From NCBI RefSeq assembly GCF_016746095.1, contig NZ_JAERTY010000007.1, positions 124,001 to 188,000 on the forward strand: a stretch of DNA of 64,000 nucleotides, in the 5' to 3' direction. Within the stretch, counting starts at the first letter, position 1. Every line of letters starts with the position of its first letter. The notes below the pieces were generated by a model that saw only the letters and a program-made list of their open reading frames with translations, made no database searches and was not told where the DNA came from. The position numbers and the translations under genes are program-made. Origin of the DNA: Sphingobacterium faecale (GTDB taxonomy: Bacteria; Bacteroidota; Bacteroidia; Sphingobacteriales; Sphingobacteriaceae). Shown piece by piece: positions 17,817 to 26,666 of the stretch.

Positions 17817-18866
17817 ATGTCGTTCGCAAGTAAACTTATAATATGGTATCAGTCAGAGGGACGCGATTTACCTTGGAGGAAGACCCGGGACCCCTACATT
17901 ATTTGGTTGTCAGAGATCATTCTTCAACAGACTAGAGTAGAGCAGGGATTGCCCTATTTTTATACTTTTAGAGAGCATTTTCCGACCGTTCTGGACTTTG
18001 CTGAAGCTAGCGAAGATGAACTGCTAAGATTGTGGCAGGGGCTAGGTTACTATTCGCGCGCTAGAAATATGCACAAAACTGCTAAGATTGTTGCATATGA
18101 ACTAAAAGGGGAATTTCCTGTTGATTATGATAGTCTTTTGCGCTTACCAGGGATCGGAGAATACACGGCGGCAGCAATTTCTTCTTTTTCTGTAGGAGAA
18201 AGTAAAGCTGTATTGGATGGGAATGTGTTTCGAGTGCTTTCGCGTGTTTTTGGAATTTCGACAGCTATCAACAGTACCGAAGGTAAAAAGCTGTTTCAAT
18301 CCCTCGCTCAGGATTTGATCAGTACGATAGATCCTGGCACCTATAATCATGCTATTATGGATTTTGGAGCTACTGTTTGCAAGCCGAAAGCACCTCTTTG
18401 TGAGTCTTGTGTGTTTCGTGGAGAATGTGCAGCTTTTGAAGAGGGCTCTGTAGCGCTTCTCCCCGTTAAGATTAAGTCCAAAAAATCCAGAGATCGTTAT
18501 TTCAATTATTTTTTGGTTGAAGAAGATGGTTTGGTGTTGATGGCTCGACGTGGAGGGGATGATGTTTGGGCAAACATGTATGAATTTCCACTCCTAGAGA
18601 CGAGGGAGGATCTTGATCTCGAAACTTTGATGCGCACAGACGAGTATCGGTTTTTTTTCGGTAGTACTGTGGTAGAACCTATAGGTGGAATAACCAAACA
18701 TGTGCTGAGTCATCAGAATATCTATGCCCGATTTTTTAGATTACCTGATGCGAAGAGTGTTTTGGAAAAAAAAGATACCTGGCATTATTTTTTTTTAGAA
18801 AATTTGGATAAATTAGCTAAGCATAAACTTATTTTTTCTTTCATAGATAAGTATTTTAAAGACTAA
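17817..18866 (+). CDS. mutY: A/G-specific adenine glycosylase MutY
   Basis: Removes adenine mispaired with 8-oxoguanine. From ATG 17817 the protein is 349 residues and starts MSFASKLIIWYQSEGRDLPW, the standard N-terminus; the in-frame extension to 17715 is hydrophobic and unrelated to the family. Seen: LQQTRVEQG, helix-hairpin-helix LPGIGEYTAAAI, catalytic Asp in LDGNVFRV, and the 4Fe-4S ligands Cys188, 195, 198 and 204 (CX6CX2CX5C). The C-terminal ~130 residues are the NUDIX-like 8-oxoG recognition domain (KHVLSHQNIYARF). A near-consensus box CATTTTTG ends 4 nt before the start. ssb follows by 19 nt, an arrangement common in Bacteroidota. Confidence 0.96.
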   Translation: MSFASKLIIWYQSEGRDLPWRKTRDPYIIWLSEIILQQTRVEQGLPYFYTFREHFPTVLDFAEASEDELLRLWQGLGYYSRARNMHKTAKIVAYELKGEFPVDYDSLLRLPGIGEYTAAAISSFSVGESKAVLDGNVFRVLSRVFGISTAINSTEGKKLFQSLAQDLISTIDPGTYNHAIMDFGATVCKPKAPLCESCVFRGECAAFEEGSVALLPVKIKSKKSRDRYFNYFLVEEDGLVLMARRGGDDVWANMYEFPLLETREDLDLETLMRTDEYRFFFGSTVVEPIGGITKHVLSHQNIYARFFRLPDAKSVLEKKDTWHYFFLENLDKLAKHKLIFSFIDKYFKD

Positions 18867-18885
18867 ATCAAATTCCTAAATTATT

Positions 18886-19335
18886 ATGTCAAGTGTCAAC
18901 AAAGTTATTTTAGTGGGTCATCTGGGGAAAGATCCTGAGCTACGTTATTTAGAAGGGAATATTAGTGTTGCTAGTTTTCCTCTAGCTACTTCTGAAACAT
19001 TTAATAGAGATGGCAAGAGAGTCGAACAAACCGAATGGCATACTGTTGTTATGTGGAGAGGGTTGGCTGATGTTGCAGCTAAATATCTAACGAAGGGACG
19101 TCTAGTTTATATTGAAGGTAGGCTTCGTACGAGAAGCTACGAAGACCGTGAAGGTATCCGTCGATTTGCGACAGAGATAGTTGCTGAGAGTTTTAATCTG
19201 CTTGGGCGTCGTTCGGATTTTGAAAATAATGCTAATTCCCCAGTGGCAAGCGATAAAAAGGCACAGGCACAGGCACAGGAACAACAAGTCGATTTCACTG
19301 AAAATAATGACGAAGACGACGGCCTTCCTTTTTAA
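18886..19335 (+). CDS. ssb: Single-stranded DNA-binding protein
   Basis: 149 residues: an OB fold (1-110; VNKVILVGHLGKDPELRY, FPLATSE, WHTVVMW, YIEGRLRTRSY), a Gln/Ala/Asn-rich linker and the acidic C-terminal tail DEDDGLPF that recruits partner proteins. The linker contains a short triplication of GCACAG (about 19261-19278) giving QAQAQ. Probably co-transcribed with mutY. Bacteroidota often encode more than one SSB, so this may not be the main replicative paralogue. Confidence 0.94.
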   Translation: MSSVNKVILVGHLGKDPELRYLEGNISVASFPLATSETFNRDGKRVEQTEWHTVVMWRGLADVAAKYLTKGRLVYIEGRLRTRSYEDREGIRRFATEIVAESFNLLGRRSDFENNANSPVASDKKAQAQAQEQQVDFTENNDEDDGLPF

Positions 19336-19380
19336 ACGATAAATAATAGGAAGGCGTTCTTGAAATTTTATTTTTTGCCG

Positions 19381-19388
19381 TATCTTTG
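19381..19388 (+). promoter_or_regulatory. -7 box TATCTTTG of pheS
   Basis: Exact consensus, ending 5 nt before the pheS ATG at 19394. Confidence 0.6.
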
Positions 19389-19393
19389 GCTTT

Positions 19394-20431
19394 ATGTTGC
19401 AAGATAAGATTAAGCAGTATACACAAGAGATTGAGCAGTTTGCTCCAGGTTCGGCAGCCGATGTAGAGGCTTTCCGTTTGAAGTTTTTGGTTTCTAAAGG
19501 TATCGTAAAAAGTTTGTTTGAAGAGTTTAAAACTGTTTCTGTTGAAGAGAAGCGAGTTTTGGGTAAGGTCTTGAATGAATTTAAACAATTGGCAGAGGAT
19601 AGATTTCAAGAAGCTCAAGTGGAGTTTCAGCAATCTAGTGGTGATTTAGAAAGGAAAGAGGGGGATTTGACGCTTCCTGGTGAAGGAATAGAGTTGGGGT
19701 CTCGACATCCGCTATCTCTGGTTCGTAAGGAGATTGTTGAAATTTTCAAAAAGCTTGGATTTGTGGTGTCTGAAGGTCCAGAAATAGAGGATGATTGGCA
19801 TAACTTTTCTGCCCTGAACTTCCCACCGGAGCATCCCGCTCGTGATATGCAAGACACCTTCTTTATTAAGAAGCAGGAAGGTAATGATATCGCTCTACGT
19901 ACACATACCTCTTCGGTGCAAGTCCGTATGATGGAGATGGGGAAACCTCCCTTCCGTGCCATTATGCCAGGGCGTGTATACCGGAATGAGGCTATTTCTT
20001 CTCGAGCACATTGTTTTTTTCATCAGGTGGAAGGTTTGTATGTAGATGAAAATGTTTCGTTTGCTGACTTAAAACAAACACTTTTTCATTTTGTACAAGA
20101 GCTGTATGGAGAGGGAACGAAAGTGCGTTTCCGCCCTTCTTATTTCCCATTTACAGAACCATCTGCTGAGATGGATATTTCCTGTACGATCTGTAAAGGT
20201 ACAGGGTGCAACCTATGCAAGGGATCTGGATGGGTCGAAATCCTTGGGTGTGGAATGGTAGACCCCAATGTGTTAGAAAATTGTAGTATTGATAGTAAGA
20301 AGTATAGTGGTTTTGCATTTGGGATGGGAATAGAGCGTGTTACCAATCTGAAGTATGAAATAAAAGATTTACGTCTTTTCTCTGAGAATGATACGCGGTT
20401 TCTGTCGCAGTTTGAAACAGAGATTATATAA
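19394..20431 (+). CDS. pheS: Phenylalanine-tRNA ligase alpha subunit
   Basis: Charges tRNA-Phe as an alpha2beta2 enzyme with PheT, which is not in the window. 345 residues with the N-terminal coiled coil (1-85) and the class II catalytic core: HPLSLVRKEI, FPPEHPARDMQDTFF (motif 1 region), GRVYRNEAIS (motif 2), FRPSYFPFTEPSAEMD and GFAFGMGIERV (motif 3). CTICKGTGCNLCKGSGW is a cysteine-rich insert seen in many PheS proteins. The stop codon overlaps the next ORF's ATG (TAATG). Confidence 0.97.
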   Translation: MLQDKIKQYTQEIEQFAPGSAADVEAFRLKFLVSKGIVKSLFEEFKTVSVEEKRVLGKVLNEFKQLAEDRFQEAQVEFQQSSGDLERKEGDLTLPGEGIELGSRHPLSLVRKEIVEIFKKLGFVVSEGPEIEDDWHNFSALNFPPEHPARDMQDTFFIKKQEGNDIALRTHTSSVQVRMMEMGKPPFRAIMPGRVYRNEAISSRAHCFFHQVEGLYVDENVSFADLKQTLFHFVQELYGEGTKVRFRPSYFPFTEPSAEMDISCTICKGTGCNLCKGSGWVEILGCGMVDPNVLENCSIDSKKYSGFAFGMGIERVTNLKYEIKDLRLFSENDTRFLSQFETEII

Positions 20432-20835
20432 TGAAGCATATCAGCATTTATATTGCATTCACCTTTTTAAGTGTCTTCTTTTGGAGTTGTGGGAGTGGAG
20501 GATGCAATATTGTGCCTAATGTGACGTTTCAAATAACGGTCACGCAGGGATCCCATCCTAATCTATACAAACCTGGGGGGTGGGTATATGCGGATGGAGG
20601 TGTCTGTGGACTTATTGTGTACAATGATGGAGGTAATGTTATAGCTTATGATCGTTGTAGTACGGTCAATATCCAGGAGCGGAATCGCGTTGAAGTCAAT
20701 GGTTTTGAAGTCGTGGATAGTGCCTCTGGTGCTAAATGGTTGCTTTTGGATGGTTCTCCTGCACATATCGCGGAATGTCATCTGAAACCGTATCGGGTCA
20801 GTAAGACCGGTGACTTCTATAAAATTTACAATTAA
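20431..20835 (+). CDS. Rieske-like lipoprotein with degenerate cluster ligands
   Basis: 134 residues. An SpII-type signal ends FFWSC (Cys at about 20). The body has the layout of the Rieske-fold lipoproteins of Sphingobacteriaceae: GGWVYADGGVCGLIVYND, AYDRCSTV, then SGAKWLLLDGSP and LKPYRVS, ending in KIYN. A true Rieske protein needs CxH and CxxH; here the first motif is CST and the second is ASGAK, so no 2Fe-2S cluster is expected. Its ATG overlaps the pheS stop and the TetR gene starts 1 nt after its end, so all three are probably one transcript. Family assignment is from memory of related sequences. Confidence 0.65.
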   Translation: MKHISIYIAFTFLSVFFWSCGSGGCNIVPNVTFQITVTQGSHPNLYKPGGWVYADGGVCGLIVYNDGGNVIAYDRCSTVNIQERNRVEVNGFEVVDSASGAKWLLLDGSPAHIAECHLKPYRVSKTGDFYKIYN

Positions 20836-20836
20836 T

Positions 20837-21412
20837 ATGAGTCAAGAAGATCTGGTTATAGTTATAAAAAGGGCTGCGCGAGACTTGTTCCGTAAATATG
20901 GCTATAACAAAACCAGTGTCAATGAGTTGGCTAAACAGGCCAAGATTTCCAAGGTCACTTTCTATAAATACTTTTCCTCTAAGGAATCTATTCTTCACGA
21001 AGTTCTCCTAGATTATATACGGGAGAATGTACAGGATATTCTGAATTCCGGTGTTCGTGAAAAAGATCTTCCTACTTTTTTGGCTAATACGATTTTAAGG
21101 GTTAGTCGGGTAACTTATACGGTCTGTAACGAGTTTGTAGGATGGGAGTTTATTCGTGAATCTACCAACGCTCAAGAGTATCTGAAAACTTTATCCGACG
21201 ACCTTGAGTTTTTGCTGCTAAGCTCTTTTATTCAAAATGAAACTATTGGCAATACTATCGCCGAGGAAAAGCTGACCTTTCTGATAAAGACCAGTAAAAA
21301 CATTGTCTTTTCATTTGCCTTTACTGCGGTAACTGATGCCGATGTTAAAAAGAACTTTATTTCTTTCCAAAAGGAAATTCTACCTTATTTGGTTCAAGCG
21401 ACTATCGCTTAA
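20837..21412 (+). CDS. TetR/AcrR-family transcriptional regulator
   Basis: 191 residues from ATG 20837, 1 nt after the previous stop; the frame extends 9 codons into that gene but the N-terminus MSQEDLVIVIKRAARDLF fits the family better. The TetR HTH is clear at about 10-60: AARDLFRKYGYNKTSVNEL, AKQAKISKVTFYKYFSSKES. The C-terminal ligand domain is divergent and unassignable. Being read through from pheS would give it housekeeping-level expression. Targets unknown. Confidence 0.88.
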   Translation: MSQEDLVIVIKRAARDLFRKYGYNKTSVNELAKQAKISKVTFYKYFSSKESILHEVLLDYIRENVQDILNSGVREKDLPTFLANTILRVSRVTYTVCNEFVGWEFIRESTNAQEYLKTLSDDLEFLLLSSFIQNETIGNTIAEEKLTFLIKTSKNIVFSFAFTAVTDADVKKNFISFQKEILPYLVQATIA

Positions 21413-21490
21413 TGCTGTCTGATTGTATTTTCCTATTATTGTCAGTGCGTTCCCCCTTTTTATGATGCTGTTAATATGCTGCTAAAAATG

Positions 21491-21498
21491 TATTTTTG
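21491..21498 (+). promoter_or_regulatory. -7 box TATTTTTG of rlmD
   Basis: Exact consensus ending 7 nt before ATG 21506. The frame's upstream ATG at 21476 lies before this box, which favours 21506 as the start. Confidence 0.55.
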
Positions 21499-21505
21499 CA
21501 GACAT

Positions 21506-22912
21506 ATGGGAAGAAGAATACCGCAAGAAAAAAGAAGCCTGAGCAATATTGAGATTTTTGATATTGCTGAGGAGGGAAAAGGTGTAGGAAGACATGACGA
21601 TTTAGTGCTGTTTATAGAAAAAGCCATTCCGGGAGATGTGGTCAATGTAGAGTTGCAGCGCAAGAAAAAGAGTTTTGCAGAGGGACGCGTTACGGAGATC
21701 GTCTCAGCATCTCCTTATCGTACTGATCCATTCTGTCCTCATTTTGGAGTGTGTGGTGGATGTAAATGGCAACATATGTCATACGATGCTCAGCTGAAGT
21801 TTAAACAGCAGAGTGTTGATAATGCACTGTCTCGTATAGGTAAAGTAGATACTGCTGGCATGGAGCCTATTTTAGGTTCGGAGCAGACGCAATACTATCG
21901 GAATAAATTGGAGTATACGTTTTCGAATAAGCGTTGGTTGACTAATGTTGACGAGGCTACGGATGCGAATGATATGGATGCTTTGGGATTCCATGTCCCG
22001 GGACGATTCGACAAAATTCTAGATATTGAGCATTGCTTCTTACAGGAAGAACCTTCTAATAAGTTGCGTAATGCTATTCGTAGGTTTGCTGTTGAAAATA
22101 AAATTTCCTTTTATGATCTGCGTATGCATGAAGGGGCGCTACGTAATTTGATTATCCGTACTTCCTCTACAGGTGAGGTTATGGTTATTGTGGTTTTTGC
22201 ATATCCAGAGGAAGGTCAGGTGGAACTGTTAATGGAGCATATTGCCTCTCAATTTCCAGAAATAGTTTCTTTATTATACATTGTCAATCAAAAGAAAAAC
22301 GATACGATCTTTGATCAAGATATTCAGGTATTCCGTGGTCGGGATTTTATTTATGAAGAGATGGAAGGCTTGCAGTTTAAGGTTGGTCCAAAATCTTTCT
22401 ATCAGACAAATTCACGCCAAGCTTATGAACTGTACAAAATCACACGAGATTTTGCAGGACTACAGGGGAGTGAGTTGGTCTATGATTTGTACACGGGAGC
22501 GGGTACGATTGCCAATTTTGTCGCTCGAAATGCAAAAGAGGTTATTGGAGTAGAGTATGTTCCTTCTGCGATTGAGGATGCGAAGGTTAACTCTTCGATT
22601 AATAATATCGAGAATACGAAGTTTTTTGCTGGAGATATGAAAGACGTGCTGACGGTAGACTTTATTGCGGAACATGGTAAACCTGATGTATTGATTACTG
22701 ATCCTCCACGGGCAGGTATGCATCCTGATGTTGTTAAGCGCATATTGGAGATGGAGGCTGCAAAAATAGTATATGTCAGTTGCAATGCTGCTACACAAGC
22801 ACGCGATTTGGAGATGCTCTGTACTAAATATGATGTTGTGCGTATTAAGCCTGTCGATATGTTTCCTCAGACACAGCATGTTGAGAATGTGGTTTTACTA
22901 CAGTTAAAATAA
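21506..22912 (+). CDS. rlmD: 23S rRNA (uracil-C5)-methyltransferase, RlmD/RumA family
   Basis: SAM-dependent m5U methyltransferase of 468 residues from ATG 21506. The N-terminal TRAM domain (IEIFDIAEEGKGVGR, AIPGDVVNVELQRKKK) is followed by the 4Fe-4S cysteines CPHFGVCGGCKWQHM, the SAM motif VYDLYTGAGTIANF, TDPPRAGMHP and the catalytic VSCNAATQARDL. In gammaproteobacteria the RumA branch modifies U1939; which uracil (U747 or U1939) this one targets cannot be decided here. Followed 6 nt later by an unknown gene. Confidence 0.9.
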   Translation: MGRRIPQEKRSLSNIEIFDIAEEGKGVGRHDDLVLFIEKAIPGDVVNVELQRKKKSFAEGRVTEIVSASPYRTDPFCPHFGVCGGCKWQHMSYDAQLKFKQQSVDNALSRIGKVDTAGMEPILGSEQTQYYRNKLEYTFSNKRWLTNVDEATDANDMDALGFHVPGRFDKILDIEHCFLQEEPSNKLRNAIRRFAVENKISFYDLRMHEGALRNLIIRTSSTGEVMVIVVFAYPEEGQVELLMEHIASQFPEIVSLLYIVNQKKNDTIFDQDIQVFRGRDFIYEEMEGLQFKVGPKSFYQTNSRQAYELYKITRDFAGLQGSELVYDLYTGAGTIANFVARNAKEVIGVEYVPSAIEDAKVNSSINNIENTKFFAGDMKDVLTVDFIAEHGKPDVLITDPPRAGMHPDVVKRILEMEAAKIVYVSCNAATQARDLEMLCTKYDVVRIKPVDMFPQTQHVENVVLLQLK

Positions 22913-22918
22913 AGCAAT

Positions 22919-23323
22919 ATGGATTTAAGTGATCTTTTAAATAATAAATCTACTAATGGAGCGGAGGACGTGCCTTCGAAGGGCAATAGTCCTTTAACAA
23001 GCTTGAAAGTTGATTTGGATTTTTATAGCGAGTCTATAAAAGAGATTTCGGGTGAGATGATTGCGGAGGGGTATACACTTTATCCTATTTTTATCGCTCA
23101 TCAGCACGAGGTGAGCTTAGGGGAGGTTATACTGGACAAGGCCGAGCTGAACACAAATTGGTCGATAAATGCGAGCTCATTGGAAGAATTTGTGGAAAAA
23201 GGAGTAATTGAAAGTGATAGAAAAGCTTATTTTGAAAAGCACTTTAAAAAGGCAGACGATTTTATGTGCTTATTTGTGGTTGTCCCTGAAGGTGCCAATT
23301 TTGTTTTTTACCCGTTTAAGTAG
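22919..23323 (+). CDS. Conserved hypothetical protein
   Basis: 134 residues, cytoplasmic (no signal or membrane segment), acidic. After a low-complexity N-terminus (about 1-30) there is a compact alpha/beta region (KVDLDFYSESIKEISGEM, YPIFIAHQHEVSLG, WSINASSLEEFVEKG, DFMCLFVVVPEGANFVFYPF). No family recognised. It follows rlmD by 6 nt, so it is almost certainly co-transcribed. Confidence 0.75.
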   Translation: MDLSDLLNNKSTNGAEDVPSKGNSPLTSLKVDLDFYSESIKEISGEMIAEGYTLYPIFIAHQHEVSLGEVILDKAELNTNWSINASSLEEFVEKGVIESDRKAYFEKHFKKADDFMCLFVVVPEGANFVFYPFK

Positions 23324-23383
23324 TTGCAGGTGTTTAATACTTTTTAACATTCTGTAGTCTAATATTTGTTTACATTAGTACCA

Positions 23384-24142
23384 ATGATTAGATTTTTTAT
23401 TAAGATAACGATCTTGTTCCCCATCTTATTTTTTATTACACAGAGGGGCACGGCACAGATGACAGAGTTGCCAAAGGTCTCTGGTTTAATCTTGGAAAAA
23501 GGGACAGGGAACAGGTTGGCAGATGTTAATGTGATCAACCTCAAAACGAATAGAAAGGTTACTTCGAATAATTTCGGCGTTTTTTATATTGATGCAATGA
23601 TTGGGGATAGTCTTTCTATTACAAAGGTAGGCTATGGTTCTTTAAAAACAGTGTTGTACACTTTAAATGACGTCGTATTGGAAATGCAACCAGGGATGCA
23701 GATTGAAACAGTTGTAGTTGCACGCCAGACGAGACAACAAGAGATGGAAGATATTCTACGGGATTATGAAAAGAAAGGAATTTATAATGGAGGTAAGAAT
23801 AAGGTCGGAACGTATCTAAATAGTCCGGCTACCGCGTTGTATAACCTTTTTGGTAGAGAGGCTAAGAATATGAAGCGGTTTGAAAAATATATGAACCGTG
23901 AGGTCAATGAAATTGCTGTAGATCGGATTTTTACGAAAAGTGCTGTTTCAGAGCATACAGGATTGGAAGGAGAGGCGCTTACAAATTTTATGGAGATATA
24001 CCGTCCGTCTTATGAACAATCAAAGAACTGGGGGCAATATGATCTGCTAAATTATATTGTGAGTTCTTTTAAAACGTGGGATGGGCAAGGCAGACCGGCT
24101 CCTGTTAAATTGCCGAAGTTAGAGATTCCTCCACAAAATTAA
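23384..24142 (+). CDS. Exported protein with a carboxypeptidase-D-regulatory-like domain
   Basis: 252 residues from ATG 23384. A signal peptide (about 1-25, ending GTAQ) precedes a beta-sandwich of the CarboxypepD_reg-like type: VSGLILEKGTGNRLADVNV, NFGVFYIDAMIGDSLSITKV, GYGSLKT. The rest (about 110-252) is charged and helical with no known domain. In Bacteroidota this sandwich is usually found on TonB-dependent receptors, but here there is no plug or barrel, so it is a stand-alone periplasmic protein. Function unknown. Confidence 0.8.
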   Translation: MIRFFIKITILFPILFFITQRGTAQMTELPKVSGLILEKGTGNRLADVNVINLKTNRKVTSNNFGVFYIDAMIGDSLSITKVGYGSLKTVLYTLNDVVLEMQPGMQIETVVVARQTRQQEMEDILRDYEKKGIYNGGKNKVGTYLNSPATALYNLFGREAKNMKRFEKYMNREVNEIAVDRIFTKSAVSEHTGLEGEALTNFMEIYRPSYEQSKNWGQYDLLNYIVSSFKTWDGQGRPAPVKLPKLEIPPQN

Positions 24143-24188
24143 ATAAAATGAAGTGCTATGTCGTGGGTTTATGTCTTATCCTTACTTT

Positions 24189-24204
24189 TGGCATTTACTT
24201 TGTT
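24189..24204 (+). promoter_or_regulatory. Possible sigma-54 -24/-12 element before the OmpA gene
   Basis: TGGCATTTACTTTGTT: the -24 half is TGGCAT and TTG follows at the right spacing, but the -12 GC is GT. It lies 40 nt before the ATG. It overlaps a TACTTTTG box at 24183-24190, an alternative sigma-A-type reading. A sigma-54 activator is encoded at 26667. Confidence 0.3.
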
Positions 24205-24244
24205 TAATAGTTAGGGATATATAGAAAATATTATTTGTAAAGTT

Positions 24245-24934
24245 ATGAAAATGAATCAGAAATTGGCAGTGTATGGTCTTTCTTTGGCTACCTCTGCATT
24301 GTTATTAGGGAGCTGTTCGACTATTCAAAATGCCAATAATGCAACTAAGGGCGGAGCTATTGGTACAACAGCAGGCGCTGGTCTTGGGGCATTGATCGGT
24401 GGTAAGGCTGGTAATACAGCTATAGGTGCTATCGCGGGCGCAGTGATTGGTGGTGCTGCAGGTACGCTGATCGGAAATAAAATGGATAAACAGGCGAGAG
24501 AGATTGAAAATACAATTGCTGGTGCTGAGGTGGAGAAGGTAGATGAAGCTATCTTGGTGAAATTTGATTCGGGTATTTTGTTTGACTTTAATAAATCTAC
24601 GCTAAAAGGTGATGCTAAGACAAATATTGCAAAGCTGGTCGAGACTTTAAATAAAGAACCGAATACAGATATTTTAGTTATCGGACATACAGATAATGTA
24701 GGGACCTTAGCCGCAAATGATAAGGTGTCTAGTGACCGTGCTAGATCGGTAAGAGATTATGCGGTATCTCAAGGTTTATCAGCATCTCGCATTGCAACAG
24801 AAGGTAAGAACTATTCGGAGCCCATTGCATCTAATGATACGGAAGCGGGACGTGCGCAGAACCGTCGCGTGGAGATTGTGATCACTGCGAGTAAGAAAAT
24901 GCAGGATGAAGCGAGAAGAGAAGTAGGGCAATAG
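24245..24934 (+). CDS. OmpA-family lipoprotein with glycine-zipper segment
   Basis: 229 residues. Lipoprotein signal with lipobox LLGSC (Cys at about 24). Residues about 33-80 form a glycine zipper of alternating Gly/Ala repeats (GTTAGAGLGALIGGKAG, IGAIAGAVIGGAAGTLIG) that likely inserts in or lines the membrane. The C-terminal OmpA domain (about 100-215) has ILFDFNKSTLKGDAK, VIGHTDNVGT and RAQNRRVEIVI, the peptidoglycan-binding residues. It tethers the outer membrane to the cell wall. Single-gene unit with its own terminator. Confidence 0.94.
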   Translation: MKMNQKLAVYGLSLATSALLLGSCSTIQNANNATKGGAIGTTAGAGLGALIGGKAGNTAIGAIAGAVIGGAAGTLIGNKMDKQAREIENTIAGAEVEKVDEAILVKFDSGILFDFNKSTLKGDAKTNIAKLVETLNKEPNTDILVIGHTDNVGTLAANDKVSSDRARSVRDYAVSQGLSASRIATEGKNYSEPIASNDTEAGRAQNRRVEIVITASKKMQDEARREVGQ

Positions 24935-24962
24935 TATTTTTTGTCTAAAGATATCTTGAAAG

Positions 24963-24987
24963 GCTCTCCAGATGGAGAGCTTTTTTT
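24963..24987 (+). terminator. Terminator of the OmpA lipoprotein gene
   Basis: GCTCTCC (24963-24969), loop AGAT, GGAGAGC (24974-24980), then seven T. Confidence 0.92.
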
Positions 24988-25153
24988 ATATCTATATACT
25001 TTTGAGTGGATGGGCGATGAACGATAAATAGCCTTAATCAGGTAGGGAATAAATAAGAATATGTTGTTTAGACGTAGATGCAGAGGGCTTATGGTTATTT
25101 GTTAAAATTTAGTAAGCTCTGCCAAACTGTCATAAAAAATGATATTTTATTTT

Positions 25154-25161
25154 TAACTTTG
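25154..25161 (+). promoter_or_regulatory. -7 box TAACTTTG of miaB
   Basis: Exact TAnnTTTG, 19 nt before the miaB ATG at 25181. Confidence 0.5.
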
Positions 25162-25180
25162 TAGTCTTTTATAATAAGCT

Positions 25181-26614
25181 ATGTTAGAATTAACACATAC
25201 AACAAAGACACACGATGAAAATCGTCAAGGAGAGGCCTTAGAGTTTGCTCCAACCGGTAAATCGGATGGTAGGAAGCTTTATATTGAGAGCTATGGTTGC
25301 CAGATGAATTTTTCGGACAGTGAGATTGTTGCGTCTATATTGATCGATAAGGGGTTTGAGACAACTAAAGACTACAAGGAAGCCGATGTTGTATTTATTA
25401 ATACGTGTTCTATCCGGGAGAATGCCGAACAGCGTGTTCGGAACCGTTTGAAGGAGTTTGAATCGGCTAAAGCGAAGAATCCAGGAATGGTTGTTGGTGT
25501 GTTGGGCTGTATGGCTGAGCGACTGAAAGCCAAGTTTCTTGAAGAAGAGAAGCTGGTGGATGTAGTCGTAGGCCCTGATGCTTATCGTGACCTCCCCAAT
25601 TTGATTGAAAAGGTAGATGACGGGAACAAGGCTGTCAATGTATTATTGTCCCGTGAAGAGACGTATGCAGATATCAGTCCAGTACGGTTAAATTCCAATG
25701 GAGTTTCTGCTTTTATATCTATTATGCGTGGGTGTGACAATATGTGTTCCTTCTGCGTTGTACCGTTTACCCGTGGAAGAGAGAGAAGCCGAGATACACA
25801 TTCTATTGTCAAAGAAGCACAGGATTTGTTTGATGCGGGGTATCGTGAGGTGACGTTGTTGGGACAAAATGTCGATTCTTATAAATATACGCCTAAAGTC
25901 GAAGAGGGAGAAGAGCCGGCGAAGACGGTCAATTTTGCTAACTTATTGGAGCTTGTTGCTCAGGTAAGTCCGGATTTACGTATACGTTTCTCTACTTCTC
26001 ACCCAAAAGACATTACGGATGAGGTATTGTATGCCATTGGACGGTATGAAAATATATGTAAGTATATACATTTGCCTGTACAATCTGGCAACTCAAGAGT
26101 ACTAGAGTTGATGAATCGTACGTATGATAGAGAATGGTATATGGAGCGTGTGGAGGCTATTCGTCGCATTATACCGGAGTGTGCGATTTCAACAGACGTT
26201 ATTACAGGCTTTTGTACAGAGACTGAAGAAGAACATCAGGAGACGCTCTCGATGATGGATTTCGTGAAGTATGATTTCGCTTATATGTTTGCTTATTCAG
26301 AACGGCCTGGTACGTTGGCGGCGAAACGCTATGCCGATGATATACCTGAGGATGTTAAAAAGAGAAGATTGACAGAGGTTGTAAATAAACAGCAAGAACA
26401 TAGTTTAGAACGTATACAGCAATACGTAGGAAAAGTTCATAAAGTATTGATCGAAGGTTTTTCTAAGCGTTCGGATCAAGATTATTGTGGTCGTAACGAT
26501 CAGAATACGATGGTTGTATTTCCAGTGGATACACGGTTCAAGGTCGGGGATTATGTTCACGTGCTAGGCGAAAGCTGTACATCTGCGACATTAATCGGAC
26601 GTATTGTTGAGTAA
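25181..26614 (+). CDS. miaB: tRNA-2-methylthio-N6-dimethylallyladenosine synthase
   Basis: Radical-SAM methylthiotransferase that converts i6A37 to ms2i6A37 in tRNAs reading UNN codons. 477 residues. The N-terminal domain has the three auxiliary-cluster cysteines ([30 protein letters not shown]); the radical-SAM core has [18 protein letters not shown] (CX3CX2C); the C-terminal TRAM domain ([12 protein letters not shown]) ends VGRIVE-like. The usual length and motif order make this MiaB rather than RimO or MtaB. Followed 52 nt later by the sigma-54 activator gene. Confidence 0.96.
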   Translation: MLELTHTTKTHDENRQGEALEFAPTGKSDGRKLYIESYGCQMNFSDSEIVASILIDKGFETTKDYKEADVVFINTCSIRENAEQRVRNRLKEFESAKAKNPGMVVGVLGCMAERLKAKFLEEEKLVDVVVGPDAYRDLPNLIEKVDDGNKAVNVLLSREETYADISPVRLNSNGVSAFISIMRGCDNMCSFCVVPFTRGRERSRDTHSIVKEAQDLFDAGYREVTLLGQNVDSYKYTPKVEEGEEPAKTVNFANLLELVAQVSPDLRIRFSTSHPKDITDEVLYAIGRYENICKYIHLPVQSGNSRVLELMNRTYDREWYMERVEAIRRIIPECAISTDVITGFCTETEEEHQETLSMMDFVKYDFAYMFAYSERPGTLAAKRYADDIPEDVKKRRLTEVVNKQQEHSLERIQQYVGKVHKVLIEGFSKRSDQDYCGRNDQNTMVVFPVDTRFKVGDYVHVLGESCTSATLIGRIVE

Positions 26615-26666
26615 TAATTAGTCAAAAAATTCAAACAAAATATCTCATTATTCAATACTAAGATAT

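Noticed and set aside
19261..19278. Triplicated GCACAG in the ssb linker as a phase-variable repeat
   Set aside because: The unit is 6 bp, keeps the frame, and lies in a naturally low-complexity linker; it is not expected to switch expression.
24148..24207. 19-codon hydrophobic ORF (MKCYVVGLCLILTFGIYFV) before the OmpA gene
   Set aside because: It overlaps the likely promoter of the OmpA gene and has no features beyond hydrophobicity.
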